A stretch of DNA of 64,000 bases from Ziziphus jujuba (Eukaryota > Streptophyta > Magnoliopsida > Rosales > Rhamnaceae): positions 13,662,501-13,726,500 of the forward strand of contig NC_083386.1 in the NCBI RefSeq assembly GCF_031755915.1, read 5' to 3'. Positions 1 through 12,224 of the stretch are shown piece by piece. Numbering within the stretch: the stretch's first letter is position 1; every line of letters begins with the position of its first letter. A program made the translations under genes and the position numbers. The notes under the pieces were generated by a model, which searched no databases, was not told the DNA's origin, and worked only from the letters and a program-made list of their open reading frames with translations.

Positions 1-17
1 TATTTTTACATTTCCAG

Positions 18-1959
18 GTGAACATTAACAAACAGAAGAAAGATGCATTCCAAATTCTTAAACCTGATTTAGAAGTGGATCCAGAATCAAATCCCCATTT
101 TGATGCAAGGATGGGTATTAATAAAACTAAACTCCTGAGGCCTAAGAGGATGAATTTCCTGTTTGTAGAGGAGGGCAAATGGTCTAAAGAGGCTGAGCAT
201 ATAAAATTGAAGGTATTTACTGTTGACTCTAAAGCCCCTTTTGGGTCCCTAAGAGTATGAATTGTGTCCTTATTTATTTTTCTCTCCTTCTTAACAGAGT
301 AAATTTGGAGAGGCACAAGCAAAAGAGCAAAAGGCTAAGCAGGCACAGCTGGCAAAGGCAAAGGCAGCACCTGATATAAATCCAAACTTGATAGAGGTAT
401 CAGAGAGAGTTATCATCAAAGAAAAGCCTAAGGAACCAATTCCTGAAGTTGAGTGGTGGTAAGTTATTATTGCAGTGCAATTTTTATGGCATGCTTTTGT
501 TTTTCTTTTAGGCATTATTCTAGTTGTCTTGTGCTATTTATTCGTATAGGTTTTGGTTTATGAAAACTTTGATCTTTCTGGAGCCCAATCAATTCTGTTT
601 ACCCTGTCATTATATTCTTTTTAAAGAAAAGGGTCCTGGGCAACATATATATAAATAGTTATTTCATAGGAAAACAACCAAATGCTAGGAAAAAAGCAAA
701 ATGCTAAAAATGGCTGGATATCTGAGTATTCTTTGGGTGTCTGTCAATTTACATTGTGTTTATCTGTTGCATGTTTACTTATCAAATAAAATATGTTTGG
801 CATTTGTATTTGTAGTTATGAACCACTTGAAAAAAAGCATATCAGATCTTATGTGCTCTCGATTGAAAAATTAAAACTGATGATAGGTGGGCTGTGATAT
901 TGATTCCTGGAATATTGTAATTACAGTGGAGTTCTTCGATCTATTTTGTAGCTTCCTCTGCCTTTTCATTAACTAGCTGATATGGGACCTTACGACTAAT
1001 ATAGTTTTTTATTTGGTTTATTCTAAAATTTTGATGAACTTGAATTTAATTTTCCAATTATGTATTTGTATCTTATCAGGGATGTGCCTCTTTTATATTC
1101 TGGTACTTATGGTGATATCTTTGATGGTGTCATGCCTGAAGATAGAATAAAGATGGAAAAAATCACCATCTATATTGAACATCCTCGTCCTATTGAGCCC
1201 CCTGCTGATCCAGCTCCTCCACCACCTCAGCCCCTTAAGCTGACAAAGAAAGAACAGAAGAAACTACGTACACAGCGTCGACTGGCTAGGGAGAAAGATA
1301 GGCAAGAGATGATTCGACAAGGCCTGATTGAACCTCCAAAGCCTAAAGTTAAAATGAGCAACCTGATGAAGGTTCTTGGGTCAGAAGCAACCCAAGATCC
1401 AACAAGGCTCGAAAAGGAAATTCGGAGTGCAGCTGCTGAGCGTGAACAAGCTCACATTGATAGGAATATTGCACGCAAGCTCACCCCTTCTGAGCGACGT
1501 GAGAAGAAAGAAAGGAAGCTTTTTGATGATCCAAATACAGTGGAGACCATAGTCTCAGTTTACAAGATAAATGACCTTTCGCATCCTCAATCCCGTTTCA
1601 AAGTTGATATGTTTGCACGAGAGAATCGATTGACTGGTTGTGCTGTTATTTCTGATGGGATTACTGTTGTGGTTGTGGAAGGTGGAAGTAAGTCGATAAA
1701 GAGGTATGGAAAGGTTATGCTCAGGCGCATAAACTGGGCTAATGCTGTAACAAACGAGGATGAGGATGAAGATGAAAGTGATGACAAACCTGTTAACAAG
1801 TGTGTGTTAGTTTGGCAAGGAAGTGTTGCAAAACCAGCCTTCAATAGATTTTTGATTCATGATTGCATGACTGAAGCTGCTGCTCGCAAAATTTTTTCTG
1901 ATGCTGGAGTTGTTCACTACTGGGATATCGCTGTCAATTTTTCAGAGGATCAAGTATAA
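18..1959 (+). CDS. RDM16: U4/U6 snRNP protein Prp3 homolog (RDM16-like), C-terminal part
   Basis: Partial gene; the 5' exons lie left of the window. Coding exons are join(18..212, 298..458, 1080..1959), all with GT-AG introns, and the frame is kept across both junctions (the second splits a Trp codon). The visible 411 residues run from the conserved PRP3 domain (DARMGINKTKLLRPKRMNF, then an EVEWWDVPLLYS segment) through a proline-rich spacer and a highly charged helical stretch (KKEQKKLRTQRRLAREKDRQ) to the C-terminal DUF1115 domain (about the last 140 residues, with an acidic DEDEDES loop). Prp3 family proteins bind U4/U6 snRNA in the tri-snRNP of the nuclear spliceosome; the Arabidopsis homolog RDM16 also affects RNA-directed DNA methylation (family knowledge). 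Full-length plant homologs are roughly twice this length, so about half is seen. No frameshift or stop is present, so it looks functional. Confidence 0.93.
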
Positions 1960-2520
1960 CTGCTCAAGCTGCTTGCAGTGAAGTATTTCCGGTTTGTTGT
2001 AAATGTCTTTCAACTTGATATCTTTTTCCTCAACATTTTGGTAAGTGACAATGAGTTTTTAGAAACTGCATTATGCGATTTATTTACTCTGTGGGATCAT
2101 ATGGTATGGTGTTAGCTAATGTACTTCAATTTTCTGTTGCCTGCTATTGCCATTTTGGTACAGTGGGTATGTGATACCTGGGATGTATTACAACTCTAGT
2201 CCTTTTCTATATAGCTCATTAACATTCACTTGTTTCTCTTATATTCCTGCTTCATTTGCAGGCAATTTATATAAATGCTGCTAACTCTACTGTTTGTTAA
2301 GTTTTTGTTTGTAAAAATTATGATGGTTTTTAGAAGCAGAACTGATTTGTGTTTTTTTCTTTTGCAAAAAAACAAACTAGATGAAAATAGGCTTTCATTT
2401 CTATTTGAAGAGTGGATGGTTCTCTTGCTCATTTGGTTCTCTGCTCCATTTCCTTTGAAACTACTATGCTGCCGAAGATGGTTCTTTGTGGTAAATTCTG
2501 TTATTTTATGATGTTTTTCA
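1960..2520 (+). other. 3' UTR and downstream flank of the Prp3/RDM16 gene
   Basis: T-rich, non-coding sequence follows the TAA. It fits a 3' UTR, possibly with an intron, since several CAG and GT sites are present. The poly(A) site cannot be placed. No other gene is seen. Confidence 0.5.
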
Positions 2521-2810
2521 CTTGTTATAAATTTTTTTTTTTCTTTGGCTATGCTAATCTCTATCTGGCTATATATATATATATATATATAGATATATCT
2601 ATATCTATATCTATAAAATGGACCACTGGTATTTATATTCCATAATGAACAGGTCAGACCTTAGTTTCTTAATGGGATACGCCTCTTCCTATTCGTTCAC
2701 ATTTTTTATTTGGTTTGGTTATTTTTTTCCATCAAAAAAGATAAGAGTGAGATACAATAGTCCTCGACCGTCTAGTGTATTTTTTCTCTTTATTTTTGTT
2801 GGTGTGTTTT

Positions 2811-3040
2811 TTACTTTTTCCGATATAAAGAATGGTTAATACATGATCCTCGCAGACAATTCCTTTATTTCTTTTTGTTTATTTATAGGTCTTGGCAAAT
2901 GGAAGACGTTTGCGTTTGTGTTTTTTTTTTTACTTTTTCCGATATAAAGAATGGTTAATGCATGATCCTCGCAGACATGTCCTTTACTGTTTTTTGTTTA
3001 TTTATAGGTCTTGGCAAATAGAATACATTTTTGCGTTTAT
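2811..3040. repeat. Two-copy tandem duplication, period 119 bp
   Basis: A block starting TTTTTCCGATATAAAGAATG and ending GGTCTTGGCAAAT occurs at about 2815-2900 and again at about 2934-3020, offset by 119 bp and with few mismatches. It lies about 0.9 kb downstream of the Prp3 gene and contains no ORF of note. Confidence 0.85.
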
Positions 3041-3214
3041 TTATGCATTTTGTGTTGTGTTGAGTGGGAGTGAGAGTGAGACCCACCAGTTAGGAGTTGT
3101 GGTAGTAAAGCTTGTTAAAAAGGCTCCGAGTGCCTAATTTATTATGAATATAATCATAAACCTTATCATTCAATTTGAGCACTGGGTACCTGTTTTTTGA
3201 TGCGTGTGTTTTTA

Positions 3215-3390
3215 CTTTTGTATCAGAAACTTTTGACATCCATTTCCATTTTTATTTTATTTTATTTTTTGTAATTTTTGTTGTGTTTTGTATCAGAAAC
3301 TTTTGACATCCTTTCCGACTTTTATTTTATTTTATTTTTTGTAATTTTTGTTGTGTTTTTACTCTTGTATCAGAAACTTTTGACATTCTT
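3215..3390. repeat. Three-copy tandem repeat, period 70-77 bp
   Basis: The phrase TTGTATCAGAAACTTTTGACAT recurs with TATCAGAAAC at 3221, 3291 and 3368. The intervening sequence (TTTATTTTATTTTATTTTTT, then GTAATTTTTGTTGTG) is nearly identical between copies; the second interval carries 7 extra bases. A (TA)n run follows at 3408-3431. Confidence 0.88.
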
Positions 3391-3407
3391 TTTCCAATAT
3401 TATTTTA

Positions 3408-3438
<31 letters not shown>

Positions 3439-6400
3439 GGTTTTTTTGGTAATTTTTGTGGGAAAGAATTAAGTGAAAAGCATGTTTCGCCAGCTGATGA
3501 TTTTGTTAATGTCTGTCTGGTCGGATCCAAGGAAGTAATGTTGCTCAAAATGAACACAATTGTTAAACGGCTACTGGGTGCCAAGTTAAAATATAGCACA
3601 GATTAGTAAAACAAGTTCCAGATCTGAAAGATAAAACTAATATAATCTCCTCGTGTTTGAAATTAGGATTTCCTAATGAAAATTGAAAACAAAAATAATA
3701 TATAGTCTATTTTCATAAAGAATATGAATGTATTTTATATAATCATTTTTACGTTTTTACTTTATGTTTTACATTTTTCGTTACAAATAATTAGTAAACT
3801 GCTTGTCTATGATTTTCTTTCATTTCTCTTTTGAAATTAATGGGTTTAACCATGGAGACACATCACGAACACACAAAAGGGCCAAAAAAAAAAAAAAAAA
3901 AAAAAAACGGTATTGCTATTGCTCTCTTTTACTTTATATTGTTTACAAGATTGCATAAAATAATATTGAAATTAAAATAAAATAAAGCGTTAGTTGTGAA
4001 AATTGACGTAATAATGATTATTTGAACATTAATTAATTTAGCTTTGGTGTGGTAGGATTATGGTTTCCATCTTAAGTTTTGCATCTAGTAATATGAGCAG
4101 TGTTAAAAGGTTTTTATTTATCCATTTAAAGTTTTAATATTAACTCATTAATTTAAGATGATACTATCAACATCTGACATGTTATTAGAGCTTATTTTGT
4201 ATCTCTCCTAATTAAATAATCTACACCAAATGTGAATATGTCAATTTAGCAAGTTGTAATGAATAATGATATTGTTTTGTCTGTATGCACAATAATTATG
4301 TAAAAGCTAGCACAAAAAAGCAAGTTACCCCATCATTCCAATTCCATTTTCATTTATAATTCACCGACAACCTTTATAACTGAATTGATTTTATATTCTT
4401 CACCTTCAATTGTATACTACAACACGTTAGCATTATGCCAACTTTTTTTTTTTTTTTTTTTTGACAAAATTAGTTGCGTTCATATGGGATCTACTCTTTT
4501 CAATGTTACTTTGCACATTGTGAACGGACAGGTTGAGGTATACTGGAAAGTAAGGATGTTTTTTCTGACTTAAAAATGTTACCCAAAGAGATCATATATA
4601 TGTATATATATATTGTAAACAGTTATGATATAGTAAAGATTTATGGTAAAGATATTCTATGAGGTAATCTACGTTATCTTAATAATATCATATCTTTTAA
4701 ATATATTTTGGTTTTTCTTAACAAAACCCAAAAAGCAAAATAACAATTTTGTCTAATGTTTATCCATTAAAATTATTATAAAAAAATTATTAAATTTTTT
4801 AAAATTTGATTGATAATTTATTTTTTTCTATATAACAATCAATATAAATCGCATGACTTGTTAGGTACAAGGTTTTTGTCAAGAAGTTCTATACGTAAAT
4901 ATTTGAGCAAAAAAGTTCTTTAAGTAATTATATTTTTTTGAAAGTATCTCCCTAGTTTTTTTTTATTTTTTATTTTATTTTTTATTTTCTTGCTATTCAA
5001 ATGTGGGATTATTGCCTTTTGACAGGATAATTATCTTCCAATTAATAAGGCAAATTGCAGTGATGTAACATTGTTCTTTCCCCAAGAATGTTTTTCGTTT
5101 TTAATTCATTAAAAATTGAAATGTTATTTGTAATACACGTTAGTCGAATTCTAGCATTTGTTTCATCGTTGCTTCTTTCATTGTTATTTTGATTTGTAAA
5201 ATATTCTTTAGGAAATCAAAATTGTATACATATGTACAGTATCGGTTTTTTAAAATCACATTATATGTATGGTCTGGATGCATGTCCTACAAGATTACAT
5301 CCATTAGATTAATCTTGTAAAATTAGAATATTATGATATCATCATAATTTTTCATGCTGAAAATAATATGATCATCAATATATAATATACTTTTTCTCAA
5401 TAATATATATATTCAATCAATTTTTCATTGTAACATTCTAATCTATTTTCTCGTATCTCATTCATCAGTTTTTAAATTGAGATTAAAAAATATATTTAAA
5501 ATTTTAAAAAATCTAGAATGTATTTTAAATTTTAAAAAAATTTAATAAAATATTAAAATCTTAAATTGAATCTTATCATAAATCCTGATAGGATCTATGT
5601 AAACCCTCTTCAAGAAAATTTAGCTTATAAACAATCTAATAAAAAAAGTTTAATAGAAAATTTATAAAAATGTTAGAGATTCACTATATATGTACTATTT
5701 ATCTCAACTCTCAATCACGAAGGCAATAACAGTGTTCGTTTTAGCTTATAAACGAAGGAAATCTCTGAAAATGCAACTACGAGAGCAGGGTTTGGCCACG
5801 TACAAAATCAATGTAAATCAAGGTGTGGGGTTTCTGTGTCTTTTATATATTTTCAAGCCATTGCTTGATAGCAACCCCGAAGCATGCTCGAATACTTATT
5901 ATATATCAACATCATGCTTAATCATTATTACATATCACCATCCTCGGTAAAATGTACAGAGCAGTTTTCACCAGGAAAAAAAAAAGTAGAGGGGATTTTT
6001 GCTTTTGAAGTACTCTTCTGGCTATTAAGTGTAGTTTTTTATTTATTTTAATTATTTATTTGTCTAAAGAAATTGGTAGTTATTGTCTAAAGAAAAGCTA
6101 TTGAGTTGTTACCGAAAGACTAATAGACTAATAAATTATTGATTTTATATATTGTCAAAATTAAAAAGTTTTTGATCTTATATGCGTTTGTATATATATA
6201 TATATATACATATATATGTATGTATGTATTACTTATTATTTGTTGGAAATATATTATCATAAAATAAAAATATATTGACGTGTTAAATATTAAAGATGTC
6301 ACATTAATTAATAATTTAAAACTAAATCTTTTTAGCGATTGTCATGTGAATAAAATGTCCAAAAGAAAATAAAAACTATATTCCTAACAAATCAAAACTT

Positions 6401-8722
6401 TATATATATATATATATATTTGGTATCAATTTGTTTTACTTAATTCTAACAAAAAACAACATCAACTAACAAAAGTAACAAAGAAAGAAAATGAATGAAA
6501 AAAATTTTAAATGACAAAACTGCATTTAAATAAATGAAATTACAATTTCATTTTATTAATTTGATTTTAAAATTTTAATTTTGTTGCTCAAAGCCAAGAC
6601 TTATAATCTTCTGCAACTTCATGAATAGGGAAGAAAAATCATCAATGTTGTTGACATTTCGTCAACCTTGTTGGAATTTCCATATCCTAGATAGTAATAG
6701 AGGTGTAAGATATGTCTGTCTAAGTTGTCCATAGAAATATAAATAATGTCAGAAAATATCAATGATATTTGAAGTTGTAGATGGAAATTGATGATCTTTT
6801 TACAAATTTTGTTGGAAACGTTAATGAAAATATCAATTTTCAATACAAAATATCGATATTATCAAATAATATTGGTAGAAATTGTAGCTTTTTAATTATG
6901 TATTAAAATTTCTCATTATTTGAGCACGTTTTATGATGAGAAAAATTTGAAATAACATTTAAAAAAAAAGTAAAAAAATACTATTTTTTTTTAATTAAGA
7001 ATCAAGTTAACAACCATTAAAACCATTTACAAATGAAGATCAATACAAACATACTACACAAAATTTTGATCATAGGACTCGTATAAGATATCATGATTCA
7101 AGAAAGCACCATTGAATTTTTATGATAGTCAATTTAAGAAAGATTATTTTCCAAATCTTTTTATATAATACGCTTAAATACACAAGTTAGTTTTAATAAT
7201 GAAAATTATAAAATTCCAATAGTGTACTTAATTGGTCATATGGGATTATATAATTCTCACAACTTATAATATTGATGCTTTTTTATTATCCTATGTCTTC
7301 AACTGTATACTATATTTCACTTTGGATGAATCCACATTACCCTTTATTTAGACAAATGGTTGGAATTAACAGAGAGAAATATTTATCACATCCACAATTA
7401 CATGAAAATTATCTCCAACATGATGAGTAGGAAATCTATTGTTATATGCATCAAACATTTCAATATAGTTGTCAATTTAAATTATTAAGAAGTTCTTTTT
7501 TATATTGATATGTATTATGAATTATATTTAAGAACTTTACATATATTTACTATTATTATCAAATTTACTATATTTTGATTTCAACAAACACTATATTTAC
7601 TTTATATACACTAAATTTTAATATTTATAAACTATTTTATTATAATTTGTATTCTAATAATTATATATTATTTTATTTTACTATATTAAATATTTCATAT
7701 ATAAAATTTTTTGTTATAAATTAAATATTTATAATTTTTATACTTTTACTAATATTCCTATTGATATTTCTGTTGATATCGACATTTTTATCAATGATTA
7801 AGAGTTTATTTATTCTAACACCTAATATGTGTAAGTATAATCTAACACTTCCTTTTTTTAAAATAAAATAAAAAAAGGCGTAATTAAGCACACCCATTGC
7901 ACATTCACCAAAAAGATATACCCATCACACTAAAAATTATCATAGACATTCATATGATTTTTAGAACTATGTTATATGATTTTTTTCTGATGTGTGATAT
8001 GCACATACGAATTATAAGTATTTTTCATTTGAAAACAAATTTTGGAAATGATTGACAAAATTGGTTGATGATACTTTTTGAAGGTATGTAAAGATAAATG
8101 TGAAATATAAAAAACATCAAGGATACGTTTGATATGCAAAATAATCGTATGAACATAAATAATTATTTCATATGTTTAACTAATTTTTTATTTGGTATAT
8201 TTTCAATTCCTGAGGATATATTTTCATATGCTTCATTATATCACTTTCACTGGTCCTTTTCATTTTTTATTTTCACTTGGTCCAGCTTTCCATGCGGGAG
8301 TTAAGGAATCTTGCACCTATCATCCAACACACAGCGCATGAGAGCCTGTATCTAATTTACACCTAACTATGCGTCGTCGTTTAAAGTAAAGGTTTGCCAA
8401 ATATGGACTTTTTTGGTAACGTCAAACTAGACAACAATAACAAGAAAAACAAATCAAGGAGTTGTATGGAAATTACTTTATTGAATAAAAACTCTCTCTT
8501 CCGTCCTGTCTGTATATAATATATGTATTATTATTCTATATGGATCCAATAAATCATTAATGCATAATCCAATTCAAAAACTAATAAAAATATTAATGGT
8601 AAACTATCATGTTATATTAAAGTTTTTAACTACAACCTTAAATTTACTTAAATTTGTTTAATTTGATTAGATTTATCTTTTAAAATTGAATTTAAAAGGT
8701 CAATCTCTCTCTCTCTCTCTCT

Positions 8723-8765
<43 letters not shown>

Positions 8766-9044
8766 CATATAACTTTGCTATACTCTCCAACTGATCAATC
8801 ACTTTATGATGCAAAAAATATTAGATAGAAACTAGCTCTAGTGATCAATCACTATCATGTTATACAGTATCTTTTTCTTTTTTTTGGTAAATATATATAT
8901 ATGAATTTGATACAGAGAACAACGCAAGGGACTTATAGAGAGAAACAATCATTCCGAATCATTAAATTATGCAATCACACAAATTTAATAGTTATGAATT
9001 ATTATCTTTTTTTTTAAATCCTTCATAATCCTTCATCATAATTA

Positions 9045-9083
<39 letters not shown>

Positions 9084-9400
9084 AGTTTCTATTCAGCAAG
9101 TCACCTTACTGAGCAAGTAACATTACATGTGTAATATTATTCCAATGAAAATAGACCCTTTGAAACATTTTCTCACCAGTTGGCAGTTGGTTTGTCTTTG
9201 AGTGTAGGATCCTTTAGTACACGGCCAAAAAAGATCCAAATATTCAACTATGTATATATTTATATATACCATCCTTTTGAAAGTATCAAAGGAAAAAACA
9301 CTAAAGTTCCCTGCCCCCCAAACTCTTTTTTCAAAAGAAAATTTTTGACATTCTAATTAATTCAAACAATGTCACATGCATACTGACATGCCCCATGCAT
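3391..9400. other. AT-rich intergenic DNA without recognisable genes
   Basis: The region has many (TA)n runs (for example 6191-6210, 6402-6419, 8726-8761, 9047-9080), a poly(A) run near 3881-3906 and a poly(T) run near 4443-4463. All open frames are short and low-complexity. I see no RNA gene, and no element ends I could pair. Confidence 0.6.
8704..8762. repeat. Compound (CT)n-(TA)n microsatellite
   Basis: A run of CT units (8704-8721) passes through a short TTTC interruption into an uninterrupted TA run up to about 8761. Confidence 0.9.
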
Positions 9401-9409
9401 GAAAATTAG

Positions 9410-9720
9410 ACCACCCTATATAATATATATGAACATGCATGTACTTGATCAACTTATTCTTCACCATTTGACTTTTCACAGCTCTCTTTTATAATTTCTA
9501 GTTGTGAGTTAGCTTCCATTTCGGTGTAGCTTTGGTAGCCCATCTGTATTTAACAACCAAGCTTCTTAGAGTACCAAAATATGTTATTTGGTTTTCTTTT
9601 TCTACTTTTTATCTTTCTCTTTCTGTTTCCTTCCTTTTTTAGCTTCTTTTGTATTAAGCTAAAAGCTTTTTTAGTTCTTGTTCGTGCTCTTTTTTTTTAT
9701 TTTATTTTAGCTTCATTATT
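9410..9720 (+). promoter_or_regulatory. Promoter-like stretch of unknown target
   Basis: CCCTATATAATATATATG (about 9413) resembles a TATA box. It is followed by a less AT-rich, CT-containing stretch with CATGCATG motifs. No coding exon follows and no miRNA hairpin could be recognised by eye. It may be a non-coding transcript start or mere composition. Confidence 0.2.
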
Positions 9721-9975
9721 TCCTTGGTATATGTTTTCTAGCTGGTAGGTGATGTATGAAACGGAAATTGGTAGATACAAATTAAGTCCATTCTTGCCCT
9801 TTAGCTATAACGAACTAGCTATTCTTACTATTATCTTTGCCAAATTTATCAATACATGCTTTACCAAATATAAAATTAACTTTTTCTTGATTCGTTCTGA
9901 TGAACAACTAAACTTTTGTTTTCAAGTTCTGGAAAGATTTTGACATTGAGATGATGATGATCATACTAATACTAA

Positions 9976-10006
<31 letters not shown>

Positions 10007-10581
10007 CCTTTTTCATATAAAAATAATAATTTGTTATTACATATCTATATATATATATATATATATATATATTCATATTGTTCATTGTTCATTTTTTGTT
10101 TTTTTATTTTCCCTTTTTCCCCTTTGTTTCTATCTTTGACTAGAAAATTCCTAGAGCAGGTAATACCTATAAAAGTGGAAAAAAAAGAAGGAACTAAGTT
10201 GGTGGATAATTAAAAACATAGCAAAGTTTCAAAAGAGAGTCAATCTGTAAAATTTAAAAATCAAGGGTGTTTGTTCTTTCCAAATTAATTAATAGTTATT
10301 AAAATTAGTTCACGCTTTTTGAAAAAAGAAAAAAAAGGTTACAAGGAAACATAAAGTGAGATAGGTTATGAATCAAATTGTCCAAATTAAAATAATACTT
10401 TAAATTTGATACTACTTCTTAACATAATGAATTTATTAACTGATAATTTACTTTTTTATTTTTGCGTTTTTACATTCGTAAAAACAAGGTAGATAAGTTA
10501 CGGAAAATTCTTAGACAGGAAATAAATGTTGCTCTAGAATTGTACTATATGGTATTCTTTTTCCTTTTTTACAAGTTTTCT

Positions 10582-10651
<70 letters not shown>

Positions 10652-11560
10652 GTATATATATGTATAAAAATTGGAGAGGATGAATTTTAGCATTAAGCCT
10701 TGAATCTAAAATTTAAATATTATCACTAATGGACATTGTTATATGCGCTGCTTTAAAGGAATTAGAAGTTCTATAATGTTTGGCTTCTAATGTATTAGCA
10801 AATAAATAGTCATATCACTAGGACGTATTATGGTATTTATTAATTGTATGGTCATACATGCCTAAAAACAGGAAGAGGTGGGGAAAGACAAAAATGCAAC
10901 CTACGCAATTGGATCTTTGTTTCTTAGTGTTTTAACATTGGAGTGAAAATGCCAGGTGTTGCATCCATAAATGAAAGTGCAAAGCGTAAGTGTTAAGCTT
11001 TCCTGAGGGAAAAAAAAAATGTTCTAGAATAATTAACGTAATTGCAGTTTGTTTGGTTGATTTAAAATAAAAAAAAAAAATCAGCAGTTTATTTGCTAAT
11101 GTTGGTCAACAATTAACACAAATTTATTAATCTTAGCTAAAAGAAAAGTTAGCTTATATCCTCGAAATAATAAACTCATACATATCAACTTAAGGACAGT
11201 CTAATAATTTCCATATGGATATCCTAGTAGCAAATTATTTTATTTTATTTTATTTTTTTTTTGTCGAGATAATGATAAAAAAATAAAATAAAAGAATTTT
11301 TGCCGCAGACAAAATAAATAAATAAAATAATTCAAAATAACATGAATTACTCTTCCGAATTGGAAAACCTAACCAAATTAAGTGGCAACCAATTTTGCCA
11401 AACAGCTACAGCTTAGCCCACCCAATAAATATAACAAGAAAAATACCGTGTATTTGCCCGCACACACACACAGCCGGCTTACGCCACAGTAGATCAACAC
11501 CCAACCTAATTCCTTCTCATAAACCCCCCATAAATGTGAACAAAAATTATCATCCGTAAA
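9721..11560. other. AT-rich intergenic DNA upstream of the ABCG gene
   Basis: Simple repeats dominate: an ATT repeat at about 9974-10003, (TA)n at 10046-10071 and a very long (TA)n at 10589-10650. Short open frames here are repeat translations. No gene is seen. Confidence 0.6.
10589..10650. repeat. Long (TA)n microsatellite
   Basis: About 60 bases of uninterrupted TA repeat, among the longest in the window. Confidence 0.95.
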
Positions 11561-11564
11561 CACC

Positions 11565-12224
11565 CATTACGCCACGTGTCATCAATAGTCAACGAAATCC
11601 TTTCACGTATACCCCCTTCTCATCCCCCTTCTTCAAGAAAAATATAAACAAGACGTATAGACAATGGATTAGGCGTTTTAGGTCACCTTTCTCTCACCTC
11701 CCCTCCTCTTCCTTCTTCTATACTTACTCGTACATCAAAAATTAAATTTCACCACACCAAAAAATAAAAAAAAAATCCTAATCCAAATCCAAATCCAAAT
11801 CCACCTCAATTAACTATCTCTCTTTTATTTATTTTAATATTTATTTTTTATAAATATTTCTATATATACTAAAAACTCAAACATCCCAGATAGCCCAGCC
11901 TTTCTTCTTCCCCTTCTTCTTCTTCTTCTTCTTCTTCTTCTTCTTCTTTCTTCGTCTTCCAAAGCAAACACCCAACACACCCCCCCCCCCCCACTGTCCT
12001 CGTGAACAAGGCGTTTGTCTAACGCCGTTAACTGCTTTTCCTTCATTCCCGAATTACCGGCGTCAAAAAACAAACGCATATGTTGCTGAAGAAACACAAA
12101 CAGAACCCATTTCCAAACACACCCTTATCTCTTTCTTAATTCTCGGGGCTCAAACTCCATAAATTGCTTACTTTACATAACCAGGCCTAGTTTGATAAAA
12201 CAGCACAGAAACACTGACAAAATC
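11565..12224 (+). promoter_or_regulatory. Promoter and 5' UTR of the ABCG transporter gene
   Basis: A G-box core CACGTG lies at 11573-11578 (in GCCACGTGTC, an ABRE-like context). A TATA-like CTATATATACTA lies near 11861. After it comes a pyrimidine-rich leader with a (TTC)n tract (about 11912-11950) and a C-run near 11982-11992. The layout suggests transcription starting around 11.88 kb and a leader of about 300-350 bases. The G-box would fit ABA or stress response, which is inference. Confidence 0.5.
12080..12139 (+). promoter_or_regulatory. Upstream ORF (19 codons) in the ABCG leader
   Basis: ATG at 12080 opens a 19-codon frame (starting [11 protein letters not shown]) closed by TAA at 12137-12139, 85 bases before the main ATG and out of overlap with it. 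If the leader is transcribed as inferred, this uORF could reduce translation. It may equally be a chance ORF. Confidence 0.35.

Noticed and set aside
11834..12097. Open frame with a long Arg run on the minus strand
   Set aside because: It is only the translation of the (TTC)n tract in the ABCG leader.
12192..12224. Upstream extension of the ABCG frame from a TTG at 12192
   Set aside because: Not a plausible plant start; the ATG at 12225 matches the usual MSRVVA start.
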